Shown here: one piece after another, positions 19,227 through 27,559 of the stretch | How the letters are laid out: every line of letters starts with the position of its first letter | Numbering within the stretch: position 1 is the first letter of the stretch | Assembly (NCBI RefSeq): GCF_004006015.1 | Contig: NZ_CP034766.1 | Span: 1,397,001-1,461,000, forward strand | DNA: 64,000 nt | Origin: Rhodococcus sp. X156 | GTDB taxonomy: Bacteria > Actinomycetota > Actinomycetes > Mycobacteriales > Mycobacteriaceae | Reading direction: 5' to 3' | Translations under genes and position numbers: made by a program | The notes under the pieces: model-generated | The model's input: only the letters and a program-made list of their open reading frames with translations | What the model was told of the DNA's origin: nothing | Database searches by the model: none

Positions 19227-20330
19227 ATGAGTGAGGTTCCGGAGACGTCCGACGGACGGTGGCGCGCCGCGCTGCAGGACGTCGTCGAGCGTCGCACCCC
19301 GCTCGCGCTGCACGCCCAGCCCATCGTGGAGCTCACCACCGGACGGGTCGCCGGCTACGAGCTGCTGTCGCGCTTCACCGGCCCCTGGCAGGCCTCGCCG
19401 GACCGCTGGTTCGCCGCCGCCGACCACTGGGGCTTCAACGCCGAGCTGCAGTCCCGCGTGCTCAGCGCCGGCATCGCCGCACGCGCCCACCTGCCGGCCA
19501 ACACCTTCCTCACCGTCAACGTCGACCCCCACCTGCTCACGGTCGGTCAGGTCGCCGACGTCCTCACCGGCACCGACGACCTCACCCGCGTCGTGCTCGA
19601 GCTCACCGAGCACACCCAGGGCAGCGAGCACCCCACGGCGGCGGCGGTGATCGAGCACGTCCGCAGCGTCGGCGGGCTCATCGCCATGGACGACGCCGGC
19701 ACCGGCTACGCCGGGCTGAGCAAGCTGCTGACGCTGCGGCCGGACATCGTCAAGCTGGACCGCGAGCTGGTCACCGGCATCGACCGCGACCCGGTGAAGC
19801 GCTCCCTGGTGGAGGTCTTCGGCGACCTCGCCGGTCGGATGGACGCCTGGATCCTGGCCGAGGGCATCGAGACCACCGGCGAGCTGGACGCGCTGATCGC
19901 GCTGGGTGTGCCCCTCGGGCAGGGCTGGGCGCTGGCCCGCCCCGCGCCCACCATGCGCACCGAGCTGGAGCCCGACACGGTCACCCGCATCCGCAGCACC
20001 GCCAGCCGTACCGTTCTCGGCGACCACGTCGCCTCCTTGGTGCGCACCGCGGTGGTGGGCTCCGACCCGCTCACCTGCGACGTGCTGGTCGCCGAGACCG
20101 GCCGCGTCACCCAGGTGCGGGTGCCGGGGGCGGTGCGCGGGTCGACGAGCGGGTGGGCTCCGGCGATGACCGTGGCGCCGAGCGCTGACGTGGTGGAGGT
20201 GGCTCGCCGGGCTGTGGTGCGCGCGGAGCCCCACCGGTTCGCCCCGCTGGTGTGCACCGACGGAGCGGGTTCGGTCCTTGGCACCGTCACCGTGGACGAC
20301 CTCGTCGTGGCCCTCTGTCGGCGGCCCTAG
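19227..20330 (+). CDS. EAL-domain cyclic-di-GMP phosphodiesterase
   Basis: 367 aa. The EAL domain spans about residues 15-255. The motif set looks catalytically complete: GYELLSR (EAL position, near 43), TVNVDPHLL, ELTEHTQ, MDDAGTGYAGLSKL (near 154), VKLDREL, AEGIETTGEL and LGQGWALARP. It would hydrolyse c-di-GMP in the cytosol. Residues about 260-367 look like a CBS-type sensory region (SLVRTAVVGSDPLTCDVLV, GTVTVDDLVVALC). No GGDEF partner is nearby. CATAGT lies 8 bases before the ATG, so the message may be leaderless. Confidence 0.88.
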   Translation: MSEVPETSDGRWRAALQDVVERRTPLALHAQPIVELTTGRVAGYELLSRFTGPWQASPDRWFAAADHWGFNAELQSRVLSAGIAARAHLPANTFLTVNVDPHLLTVGQVADVLTGTDDLTRVVLELTEHTQGSEHPTAAAVIEHVRSVGGLIAMDDAGTGYAGLSKLLTLRPDIVKLDRELVTGIDRDPVKRSLVEVFGDLAGRMDAWILAEGIETTGELDALIALGVPLGQGWALARPAPTMRTELEPDTVTRIRSTASRTVLGDHVASLVRTAVVGSDPLTCDVLVAETGRVTQVRVPGAVRGSTSGWAPAMTVAPSADVVEVARRAVVRAEPHRFAPLVCTDGAGSVLGTVTVDDLVVALCRRP

Positions 20331-20395
20331 CCGCTCAGGAGATCGTGGGGCCGGCCGATGGGGGAGAGACGACACTCCATCGAGAGAGGCCAGAC

Positions 20396-20572
20396 ATGAA
20401 GAGCTTTCGCTGCGGCGACGTGGTGCCCGGGTGCACCGCTGCGTTCACCGGTACCGAGGACGAGATCCTGGCCCAGGCCGCCAGGCACGCCGCCAGGGAC
20501 CACGGCATGACCAGCGTGTCGCCCGAGATGGTGCTGCAGGTGCGTGGGGCGATGACCCCCCTGACCGCCTGA
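20396..20572 (+). CDS. Small DUF1059-family protein
   Basis: 58 aa: MKSFRCGDVVPGCTAAFTG, then AARHAARDHGM, ending in VRGAMTPLTA. The CGDVVPGC motif with two cysteines and the HAxxxHG segment match DUF1059, a family of small soluble proteins of unknown function. AGAGAGG lies about 9 bases before the ATG. It stands alone between the EAL gene and the acyl-CoA dehydrogenase operon. Confidence 0.85.
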   Translation: MKSFRCGDVVPGCTAAFTGTEDEILAQAARHAARDHGMTSVSPEMVLQVRGAMTPLTA

Positions 20573-20638
20573 CCTTGCTGGTGCGCTGCCGCGTCGACCG
20601 AGGCGCCGAATCGGCGTGACCAGCGTCATGGTGTGATC

Positions 20639-20665
20639 CGTTATCTACTCTCCAGTAAGGTAACG
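20639..20665. promoter_or_regulatory. Imperfect inverted repeat upstream of the acyl-CoA dehydrogenase pair, possible TetR-type operator
   Basis: CGTTATCTACT-CTCC-AGTAAGGTAACG: the right arm reversed is CGTTACCTTACT, differing from the left by one substitution and one extra base. It ends 4 bp before the ATG at 20669, where a repressor would block transcription or initiation. The layout resembles TetR-family sites at lipid catabolism genes. No regulator gene is adjacent. Confidence 0.5.
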
Positions 20666-20668
20666 GCC

Positions 20669-22027
20669 ATGACGAGCACCAAGAGCCATGAGACGAGCTC
20701 AGGCGCGCCGCGTCCGGCCCAGCGCGACGCCATGGGCTACGGCCTCGCAGCGCTGAACTGGTTGGCCGGGTCGTCCGTGCTGGATCGCCTGAAGATGCGC
20801 AAGCGCGCCGAGCAGGTGGCCTACCAGGCTTCGCGCAGCGGCTTCCGCGTGGCGGGGGCGGCCAGCCGGGGCTTCAGCGCGGTGAACCAGCTGGGCAAGC
20901 CCGCCCGCCTGCCTGCCGCCCGCCCCAGCGACCTGTTCGACCTCACCCCCGACGACGAGCAGCAGATGATCGTGGAGACGGTGGCCGACTTCGCCGCCGA
21001 GCAGCTGCGCCCGGCCGCCTCAGAGGCCAACGAGGCCTGCGCTCCGCCGCCCGGGCTGCTGGAGCGGGTCAACGAGCTGGGCGTGACGCTGGTCGGCGTG
21101 CCCGAGGAGCTGGGCGGGGTGGGCAGCGAGCGCTCCGCCGTCACCAACGTCCTGGTGGCCGAGGCCCTGGCGCACGGTGACATGGGCCTGGCGGTCTCCT
21201 GCCTGGCGCCGTCGGCCGTCAGCACCGCCCTGGTGCTCTGGGGCGACGCAGCCCAGCAGGCCAAGTACCTGCCGGCCTTCGTGGGCGAGGACGTCCCGGC
21301 CGCCGCGCTGGCCGTGCTCGAGCCGCACCCGCTGTTCGACCCCTTCGCGCTGCGCACCACCGCGCGGCGCTCCGGCACAGGGTTCGTGCTCACCGGCGCC
21401 AAGTCGCTGGTGCCCCGGGCTGCCGAGGACGAGCTGTTCATCATCGCCGCAGAGCTGGAGGGCACCGGTCCCGCGCTGTTCGTGGTGGAGTCCAGCAGCG
21501 TCGGGCTGAGCATCGAGGCAGAGCCGGCCATGGGGCTGCGGGCCGCGAGCATGGGACGGGTGATGCTCGACGAGGTGCACCTGCCCGCCGACGCGCTGCT
21601 CGGGGCGGGACGTCCCGAGGTGTACGCCGAGTGCATCCGGCTGGGCCGCCTCGGCTGGAGCGCTCTCGCGCTGGGCACGAGCAAGGCCGTGCTGGACTAC
21701 GTCACCCCCTACGTCAACGAGCGCATCGCCTTCGGCGAGCCCATCAGCAACCGGCAGGGCGTGGCCTTCAAGGTGGCGGACATGGCCATCGAGCTGGAGG
21801 GCATGCGCCTGGTCACCTACCGGGCCGCAAGCCGGGCCGCGCAGGGCAAGGACTTCGCCAGGGACACCGCCCTGGCCCGCAAGCTGTGCGCCGAGCGCGG
21901 CATGAGCATCGGCAGCGACGGCGTGCAGCTGCTCGGCGGCCACGGATTTGTCAAGGAGCACCCGGTCGAGCGGTGGTACCGCGACCTCCGCAGCATCGGC
22001 GTGATGGAAGGAATCGTGCTCGCATGA
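20669..22027 (+). CDS. Acyl-CoA dehydrogenase family protein (first of a coupled pair)
   Basis: 452 aa. A basic N-terminal segment (about 90 residues, DRLKMRKRAEQVAYQASRSG) precedes the dehydrogenase fold: DDEQQMIVETVADFAAEQLRP, GVPEELGGVGSERSAVTNVL and FGEPISNRQGVAFKVADMAI. The catalytic-Glu region reads YRDLRSIGVMEG, and the protein ends only five residues after that Glu, earlier than usual. It should oxidise acyl-CoA with FAD, perhaps as a heteromer with the next gene, to which it is coupled by an ATGA overlap. ATG at 20669 chosen over upstream in-frame starts because of the operator position. Confidence 0.88.
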   Translation: MTSTKSHETSSGAPRPAQRDAMGYGLAALNWLAGSSVLDRLKMRKRAEQVAYQASRSGFRVAGAASRGFSAVNQLGKPARLPAARPSDLFDLTPDDEQQMIVETVADFAAEQLRPAASEANEACAPPPGLLERVNELGVTLVGVPEELGGVGSERSAVTNVLVAEALAHGDMGLAVSCLAPSAVSTALVLWGDAAQQAKYLPAFVGEDVPAAALAVLEPHPLFDPFALRTTARRSGTGFVLTGAKSLVPRAAEDELFIIAAELEGTGPALFVVESSSVGLSIEAEPAMGLRAASMGRVMLDEVHLPADALLGAGRPEVYAECIRLGRLGWSALALGTSKAVLDYVTPYVNERIAFGEPISNRQGVAFKVADMAIELEGMRLVTYRAASRAAQGKDFARDTALARKLCAERGMSIGSDGVQLLGGHGFVKEHPVERWYRDLRSIGVMEGIVLA

Positions 22028-23235
22028 TCAACCTCGAGGTTCCCAGGAAGTTCACCGCCTTCGTCAACCAGGCGCACCAGACCGCCGCGGAGGTGCTGCG
22101 GGCGAACTCGCGCAAGTACGACTCCGCCGAGCACTCCTACCCCAAGGAGCTGGACCTGCTGGCGTCCGTCGTCGACGGGCTCAACGACTCCTCGGCCACC
22201 GGCGGTGCCGGGGCTGCCGGTGTGCGCCGCACCGCCCAGAGCGGGGAGCAGAAGAACGCCAACGGCTCCAACATGTCCACCGCGCTGTCCATCATGGAGA
22301 TGTGCTGGGGCGACGTGGGCCTGCTGCTGTCCATGCCGCGCCAGGGCCTGGGCAACTCGGCGATCGCCTCGGTGGCCAACGACGAGCAGCTCGAGCGCTT
22401 CGCCGGCACCTGGGCGTCGATGGCCATCACCGAGCCGCAGTGCGGGTCGGACTCCGCGGCCATCCGCACCACGGCGGTGCTCGACGGCGACCACTACGTG
22501 CTCAACGGCGAGAAGATCTTCGTCACCTCCGGCGAGCGGTCGGACTCCGTGGTGGTGTGGGCGACGCTGGACAAGAACCTCGGCCGCGCCGCCATCAAGT
22601 CGTTCCTGGTGCCCAAGGACACCCCGGGCCTGACCGTGGCCCGCCTGGAGCACAAGCTGGGGATCCGGGCGTCGGACACCGCCACGCTGTTCCTGGAGAA
22701 CTGCCGGGTGCCCAAGGAGAACCTGCTGGGCAACCCGGAGATCGACACCTCCGGCGGCTTCGCCGGTGCCATGCAGACCTTCGACAACACCCGCCCGCTG
22801 GTGGCCGCGATGGCCGTCGGCTGCGCCCGGGCGGCCATCGAGGAGACCCGCGACCTGCTGGCCGAGGCCGGCGTGGTGGTGGACTACGACCGGCCCGCCG
22901 CCCAGCAGTCGCACGCCGCGGCAACGCTGCTGGGCATGGAGGCCGACTGGGAGGCCGCGTACCTGCTGGTGCTGCAGGCGGCGTGGATGGCCGACAACGG
23001 CAAGCCGAACTCGCTGCAGGCGTCGATGGCCAAGGCCAAGGCCGGCCGGGTGGGCACCGAGATCACCCTGCGCTGCGTGGAGCTGGTCGGCTCGATCGCC
23101 TACTCCGAGCACTCCCTGCTGGAGAAGTGGGCCCGCGACTCCAAGATCCTGGACATCTTCGAGGGCACCCAGCAGATCCAGCAGCTGATCGTGGCGCGCA
23201 GACTGCTGGGGAAGAGCTCGGCCGAGCTGAAGTAG
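22024..23235 (+). CDS. Acyl-CoA dehydrogenase family protein (second of a coupled pair)
   Basis: 403 aa. Full acyl-CoA dehydrogenase: AITEPQCGSDSAAIRTTA near residue 138 (FAD/substrate loop), LNGEKIFVTSGERSD near 160, KLGIRASDTATLFLENCRVP near 215, and catalytic-Glu segment ILDIFEGTQQIQQLIVARR at the end. It shares an ATGA overlap with the preceding dehydrogenase. Actinomycetes often build alpha2beta2 acyl-CoA dehydrogenases from such tandem genes. The chain length or steroid specificity is not evident. Confidence 0.92.
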   Translation: MINLEVPRKFTAFVNQAHQTAAEVLRANSRKYDSAEHSYPKELDLLASVVDGLNDSSATGGAGAAGVRRTAQSGEQKNANGSNMSTALSIMEMCWGDVGLLLSMPRQGLGNSAIASVANDEQLERFAGTWASMAITEPQCGSDSAAIRTTAVLDGDHYVLNGEKIFVTSGERSDSVVVWATLDKNLGRAAIKSFLVPKDTPGLTVARLEHKLGIRASDTATLFLENCRVPKENLLGNPEIDTSGGFAGAMQTFDNTRPLVAAMAVGCARAAIEETRDLLAEAGVVVDYDRPAAQQSHAAATLLGMEADWEAAYLLVLQAAWMADNGKPNSLQASMAKAKAGRVGTEITLRCVELVGSIAYSEHSLLEKWARDSKILDIFEGTQQIQQLIVARRLLGKSSAELK

Positions 23236-23269
23236 GCCGGCTCACCCGGGACAGGTTCGGAGGCTGCGG

Positions 23270-24091
23270 ATGTGGTGGGAAGGCAGGATGGTGCCCCGGG
23301 CAGCGGTGCTGCTGTGGGCGGACGGTCTTCCCGGAGAGGCCGGTCAGCCGGCGTACCCGGAGCTGGCTCGACTCACCGTGACGGTCACCTCCCGCGCCGA
23401 GCTGGAGCTCCTCCTGCTCCGCGTCCGTGCCGCCGAGCACCTGCACCTGCTCGAGGTCGTCGAGGTCCCCGCCCACGTGCGCACCGTGGTGGTGCTCGGG
23501 CTGGCTGACGCCGGCGTGCTGGACGGGGACGTCACCCTGCTCGCCGAGCTGCACCGCCTCGGCGTGCGGGTGCTCGCCCCCATCCACGGCCACGGCAACG
23601 CCGCCGGCTCGGGTGCCCTCGACCGCGTGGACGCGGGGCTCACCGAGCACGGCCAGGTGCTGCTCGCCGAGCTCAACGCGGTGGGCATGGTGGTGGACGC
23701 CGCCGGGGCCAGCGAGCGCGCCACCGTGCAGATGTGCGAGCTCACCCGCGCCCCGCTGCTCATCAGCCACTGCGTGCTGGACGCCGACTGCGCGGTTCCC
23801 GGTGCCATCACCGTCGGGCAGGCGCGGGCCTGTGCGGCGACCGGCGGGGTGATCGGCATCGGTACCCCGGCAACCGCCGCCACGGTCGGGGCGGAGGACT
23901 TCCTCGCCCTGCTCGAGCGGGCGGTGGCCCTGGTGGGCGCCGAGCACGTGGGGCTGGGCGCCGTGGCCCCGGAGGTGCTGCGGGGACTGGACGGCACGCT
24001 GCGCGCGCGGGGGTGGTCGGCCTCGGACGCGGCCGCCGTGATCGGGGGCAACGCGGTGCGGGTGGCCCGGCAGGTGCTGGGCCGGGGATAG
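23270..24091 (+). CDS. Degenerate membrane-dipeptidase (M19) homologue
   Basis: 273 aa. Similarity to peptidase family M19 is clear in the middle and C-terminus: [55 protein letters not shown] and [20 protein letters not shown]. Most zinc and substrate ligands are gone: no N-terminal HxD, the usual DLSHVS reads DAAGAS, and only the His of ISH remains. No signal peptide is visible. It is therefore probably a non-hydrolytic member. GGAGG lies 6 bases before the ATG. It sits between the dehydrogenase pair and ddl. Confidence 0.7.
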   Translation: MWWEGRMVPRAAVLLWADGLPGEAGQPAYPELARLTVTVTSRAELELLLLRVRAAEHLHLLEVVEVPAHVRTVVVLGLADAGVLDGDVTLLAELHRLGVRVLAPIHGHGNAAGSGALDRVDAGLTEHGQVLLAELNAVGMVVDAAGASERATVQMCELTRAPLLISHCVLDADCAVPGAITVGQARACAATGGVIGIGTPATAATVGAEDFLALLERAVALVGAEHVGLGAVAPEVLRGLDGTLRARGWSASDAAAVIGGNAVRVARQVLGRG

Positions 24092-24149
24092 CGCCACACC
24101 AGTGGGTGACACCTCAGTGGGATGGCGGAGGATCGGCCCGCCACCCCGG

Positions 24150-24155
24150 TAGCGT
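24150..24155 (+). promoter_or_regulatory. Probable -10 element (TAGCGT), leaderless start for ddl
   Basis: TAGCGT fits TANNNT and ends 7 bases before the ATG at 24163, which has no Shine-Dalgarno. The transcript probably begins at the start codon. Confidence 0.5.
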
Positions 24156-24162
24156 TGCGCCC

Positions 24163-25269
24163 ATGGTTGAACGACGCACCAAGGTTGCTGTGGTCTACGG
24201 CGGACGCAGCAGCGAGCACGCCGTGAGCTGCGTGTCGGCGGGCAGCGTGCTCAGCCACCTCGACCCGGAGCGCTTCGAGGCCGTGCCCCTGGGGATCACC
24301 CGGGACGGCGCGTGGGTGCTGGGCACCACCGACCCCGAGGCGCTGGCCATCCACGGCCGCACCCTGCCCAGCGTGGACCCCGACGGCGTCTCCGTGGCGC
24401 TGTGCGTCGACCCGCACCGCGGCGGCGACGTGGTGGCGCTCGACCGGGACCGTGCCGGCGAGGTGCTCGCCACGGTGGACGTGGTGTTCCCCGTGCTGCA
24501 CGGCGCCTACGGCGAGGACGGCACGGTGCAGGGCATGCTCGAGCTGGCGGGGCTGCCCTACGTCGGCGCCGGTGTGCTCGCCAGCGCGGCGGGGATGGAC
24601 AAGGAGCTCACCAAGAAGCTGCTGGCCGCCGAGGGACTGCCCGGGGGCACCCAGGTGGCGCTGCGCGGTGGTGTGGCCACCCTGGACCAGGGGCAGCGCG
24701 AGCGGCTCGGGCTTCCCGTGTTCGTCAAGCCGGCCCGGGCAGGGTCGTCGTTCGGCGTCAGCAAGGTGACCAGCTGGGACCACCTGGACGCCGCCATCGC
24801 CGAGGCCCGGCGCTTCGACCCCAAGGTGGTCATCGAGTCGGCGGTGGTGGGCCGCGAGGTGGAGTGCGGGGTGCTCGAGCTGCCCGACGGCACCGTGCGC
24901 GCCAGCCTGCCCGCGGAGATCCGGCTGCTCAAGGCCGACGACGACAACGCCTTCTACGACTTCGACACCAAGTACCTCGACGACGTGGTGGCCTACGACA
25001 TCCCCGCGGTGCTGGACGAGCAGACCCTCACCGCCCTGCAGGAGATGGCGGTGACGGCCTTCCACGCCCTCAGCGGTCAGGGCCTGGCCCGGGTGGACTT
25101 CTTCGTCTGCGAGGACGGCTCGCTGGTGATCAACGAGGTCAACACCATGCCGGGGTTCACCCCGATCTCCATGTACCCGCAGATGTGGGCGGCCAGCGGC
25201 ATGGACTACCCGTCCCTGCTGAGCACCCTCGTGGACACCGCCGTCGCCCGCGGAACCGGCCTGCGCTGA
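24163..25269 (+). CDS. ddl: D-alanine--D-alanine ligase
   Basis: 368 aa ATP-grasp enzyme joining two D-alanines for peptidoglycan. [19 protein letters not shown] is at residues 7-25, [20 protein letters not shown] near 111, and [17 protein letters not shown] near 187. [18 protein letters not shown] near 325 carries the metal-binding acidic and Asn residues. The residue pattern (Tyr-containing omega loop FYDFDTKYL) is that of ordinary D-Ala ligases rather than vancomycin-resistance D-Lac ligases, as judged by eye. Confidence 0.96.
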   Translation: MVERRTKVAVVYGGRSSEHAVSCVSAGSVLSHLDPERFEAVPLGITRDGAWVLGTTDPEALAIHGRTLPSVDPDGVSVALCVDPHRGGDVVALDRDRAGEVLATVDVVFPVLHGAYGEDGTVQGMLELAGLPYVGAGVLASAAGMDKELTKKLLAAEGLPGGTQVALRGGVATLDQGQRERLGLPVFVKPARAGSSFGVSKVTSWDHLDAAIAEARRFDPKVVIESAVVGREVECGVLELPDGTVRASLPAEIRLLKADDDNAFYDFDTKYLDDVVAYDIPAVLDEQTLTALQEMAVTAFHALSGQGLARVDFFVCEDGSLVINEVNTMPGFTPISMYPQMWAASGMDYPSLLSTLVDTAVARGTGLR

Positions 25270-25281
25270 GGCCCTGACGCC

Positions 25282-25824
25282 CTAGCGGACCGGGGCGGGG
25301 TCCAGCGCCGTGGCGGGCAGGGTGGCCCGCACGGTGGACGAGATCTCCTGCACCGGGGTGGGGCCGGTGCCGTTGGGCAGGGTCAGGCCGACGTAGACGG
25401 CCCGGTCGACGGCCACCCACGTGGTGGAGCTGAGCCCGACCTCGGCGCCGGAGATCTGCAGCCACTGCACACCGTCCACCTCCACCAGCGCCGCCGCGGT
25501 GTCGAACTCGGCGGGCCGGTCGATGCCACAGCGCAGCACCACGGGGTCGGCTGACTCCGGGCCCTGCCACGCCGCAGCCCCGGCCGGTGCCGGCTGGACC
25601 AGCTGGGCTCGCTCGTCGTCGCCGAGCGTCTGCGGCAGCGCGGCCAGCAGGCTGGTGCACTCCGGCGACGTCGCCTCCGGGGCAGGGATCGCGCCCACCA
25701 CCACCGGCCCGTCGCCGGCGCTGTCGTCCTTGGCGATCACCGCCGCAGCGATCACGCCCACGGCCAGGGCCACCGGCAGGGCCACGGCAGCGGCGAGGAC
25801 AGCAGGGGGATGGGTGCGCGACAC
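25282..25824 (-). CDS. DUF3515 membrane-anchored or secreted protein
   Basis: 180 aa. One N-terminal hydrophobic helix (AVLAAAVALPVALAVGVIAAAVIA, about residues 8-31) acts as signal or anchor. The rest is extracytoplasmic, with two cysteines (near 56 and 98) that could pair. DUF3515 proteins sit between ddl and thiL in mycobacteria (Rv2980), as here. The function is unknown; cell-envelope location is expected. Transcribed convergently to ddl (12-bp gap) and divergently from thiL. Confidence 0.85.
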   Translation of the reverse strand: MSRTHPPAVLAAAVALPVALAVGVIAAAVIAKDDSAGDGPVVVGAIPAPEATSPECTSLLAALPQTLGDDERAQLVQPAPAGAAAWQGPESADPVVLRCGIDRPAEFDTAAALVEVDGVQWLQISGAEVGLSSTTWVAVDRAVYVGLTLPNGTGPTPVQEISSTVRATLPATALDPAPVR

Positions 25825-26032
25825 CGTCGGTCAGCTCCTCACTCGGGGTCGCCGCCACTGCAGGTACTGCCGCGGAGGGGCGGGCACCAGCAGGGTAGAA
25901 ACTACTGCCAGGGAAACGGCTGCCAAGCAGGAGCGGCGGCGGCGACGTCGAACCACTCATCGACCGGGTCGTCCCGATCGCTGCCAAGGTACCCGCAGCC
26001 GGATCACCGCACCGCCACGACCACAGCCCAGC

Positions 26033-26038
26033 AGGAGG
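26033..26038 (+). promoter_or_regulatory. Shine-Dalgarno AGGAGG that fixes an ATT start for thiL
   Basis: Consensus AGGAGG, 6 bases before ATT at 26045. No ATG, GTG or TTG is in frame at a suitable distance. The next GTG, at 26096, would remove the conserved ADIGELG start of the fold. Confidence 0.6.
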
Positions 26039-26044
26039 CCCCCG

Positions 26045-27016
26045 ATTACGTCCGCATCGAGCAAGCAGACCGTCGCCGACATCGGCGAGCTCGGGGTGAT
26101 CGACCGGGCCGTGCGCGGCCACGTGCAGCCCGACACCACCCTGCTCGGTCCCGGTGACGACGCCGCGATCGTGCGCGCCGCCGACTCCCGCGTGGTCGCC
26201 AGCACCGACGTGCTGGTGGAGGGCGTGCACTTCCGGCTGGACTGGTCCACGGCCGAGCAGGTGGGGCGCAAGGCCATCGCCCAGAACGCCGCGGACATCG
26301 CCGCGATGGGAGCCCACTCCACGGCGTTCCTGGTGGGGCTGTGCTGCCCGTCCAGCACGCCGGTCGAGGTGGTCGACGGCCTGGTCAAGGGGATGTGGGC
26401 GGCAGCTTCTGAGCTGGGCGCAGGCATCGTCGGCGGCGACGTGGTGCGGTCGGACAACGTGGTGATCTCGGTGACTGCGCTGGGTGACCTGCGCGGACAG
26501 GAGCCGGTCACCCGCTCCGGCGCCCAGGTTGGCGACGTGGTGGCGCTGGCCGGCCGGGTGGGCTGGTCCGGCGCCGGGCTGGCCGTGCTCAGCCGGGGCT
26601 TTCGCGCCCCGGCGGCGGTGGTGCTGGCCCACCGCGAGCCCGAGCCCCCCTACGCCGCCGCGCTGGCCGCCGCCGCGGCCGGGGCCACGGCCATGACCGA
26701 CGTCTCCGACGGGTTGCTGGCTGACGCCGGGCACCTGGCCGCCGCCTCCGGGGTGGGCATCGAGCTGCGCCGGCGACCGCTCACCCCGCCGCAGCGCCTG
26801 GTGGACGTGGGCAACGCGCTGGGCGTGGACCCGTGGACCTGGGTGCTCACCGGCGGCGAGGACCACGCGTTCCTGGCCACCTTCCCGGCCGGCACCGCCC
26901 TGCCCGAGGGCTGGGAGGCCATCGGCACGGTGCACGCCGGTGCCGGGGCACAGGTGGACGACAAGCGCTGGACCGAGGCCGACGGCCCCACCGGCTGGCA
27001 GGCGTTCGGCAAGTGA
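26045..27016 (+). CDS. thiL: Thiamine-monophosphate kinase, apparently with an ATT start
   Basis: 323 aa as drawn. ThiL phosphorylates thiamine monophosphate to the diphosphate cofactor. GELGVIDRAVRG (N-terminus), LLGPGDDAAIV near residue 33, STDVLVEGVHFRLDW near 52, GRKAIAQNAADIAAMGA near 75, GIVGGDVVRSDN near 128, TDVSDGLLADAGHL near 219 and TGGEDHAFLATFP near 271 are all family motifs. The reading from ATT gives (M)TSASSKQTVADIGELG, matching the length of homologues. The stop overlaps the first of four tandem repeats leading to the GNAT gene. Confidence 0.92.
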   Translation: MTSASSKQTVADIGELGVIDRAVRGHVQPDTTLLGPGDDAAIVRAADSRVVASTDVLVEGVHFRLDWSTAEQVGRKAIAQNAADIAAMGAHSTAFLVGLCCPSSTPVEVVDGLVKGMWAAASELGAGIVGGDVVRSDNVVISVTALGDLRGQEPVTRSGAQVGDVVALAGRVGWSGAGLAVLSRGFRAPAAVVLAHREPEPPYAAALAAAAAGATAMTDVSDGLLADAGHLAAASGVGIELRRRPLTPPQRLVDVGNALGVDPWTWVLTGGEDHAFLATFPAGTALPEGWEAIGTVHAGAGAQVDDKRWTEADGPTGWQAFGK

Positions 27017-27080
27017 GCCAGGTGGTGCTGTGAGCCAGGTAGAGCTGTGAGCCAGGTGGTGCTGTGAGCGAGGTGGTGCT
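27013..27080 (+). repeat. 17-bp tandem repeat x4, each unit a mini-ORF start, before the GNAT gene
   Basis: Units at 27013, 27030, 27047 and 27064. Consensus GTGAGCCAGGTGGTGCT; unit 2 differs at two bases and unit 4 at one. Units 1-3 read GTG AGC CAG GTG/GTA GTG/GAG CTG TGA, six codons whose TGA overlaps the next unit's GTG (GTGA). Unit 1's GTG overlaps the thiL stop; unit 4's GTG is the GNAT start codon. Confidence 0.9.
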
Positions 27081-27549
27081 GCGCCCGGTCGACTACGGCG
27101 TCGCCGAGGTGGCCGAGCTGGAGAGCCAGGTGCAGGCGGAGTACGCCCGACGCTACGGCGGCGGTGACGACACGGTGCTGCAGCCCGAGCAGTTCCGGCC
27201 GCCCCGCGGGCTCTTCCTGCTGCTGACCGTGGACGGGGTGCCCTCCGGCATGGGCGGCTGGCGGGCCAGGGACGCCGACGGGCGGTTCGTGCAGGACGGC
27301 GACGCCGAGGTCAAGCGGATGTACGTGGTGCCCCAGGCACAGCGACAGGGGCACGCCCGAACGCTGCTGGCCGAGCTGGAGCGCACCGCCGCCCAGCACG
27401 GGCGCACCCGGATGATCCTGGAGACCGGGATGGCGCAGCCGGAGGCGATCGCGCTGTACACCTCCGCCGGCTACACCGAGATGGGCCGGTTCGGCCTGTA
27501 CGCGCACGAGGAGTCGGCCCGCTACTACGCCAAGGTGCTCGGCGGCTAG
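27064..27549 (+). CDS. GNAT-family N-acetyltransferase
   Basis: 161 aa. GNAT fold with the acetyl-CoA loop region VKRMYVVPQAQRQGHARTLL (near residues 83-102) and the closing strand LYTSAGYTEMGRFGLY near 139-154. The acceptor substrate is unknown. The start is the GTG of the fourth 17-bp repeat; the three upstream copies encode six-codon peptides (MSQVVL-type) that terminate into it. The peptide start MSEVVLRP matches the repeats, which shows they arose by duplication of this gene's own start. Confidence 0.88.
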   Translation: MSEVVLRPVDYGVAEVAELESQVQAEYARRYGGGDDTVLQPEQFRPPRGLFLLLTVDGVPSGMGGWRARDADGRFVQDGDAEVKRMYVVPQAQRQGHARTLLAELERTAAQHGRTRMILETGMAQPEAIALYTSAGYTEMGRFGLYAHEESARYYAKVLGG

Positions 27550-27552
27550 GTT
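27547..27552 (+). promoter_or_regulatory. Probable -10 element (TAGGTT), leaderless start of the hexapeptide-repeat gene
   Basis: TAGGTT overlaps the GNAT stop codon and ends 7 bases before the ATG at 27560. No Shine-Dalgarno is present. Confidence 0.45.
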
Positions 27553-27559
27553 CGCCCCC

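Noticed and set aside
24163-25269. Vancomycin-resistance-type D-Ala-D-Lac ligase
   Set aside because: The omega-loop region and genome position fit the housekeeping Ddl; no VanH or VanX homologue is adjacent. The degenerate M19 protein is not VanX.
27013-27080. CRISPR-like array
   Set aside because: The 17-bp units are directly adjacent with no spacers, and no cas genes are present. The same holds for 59192-59259.
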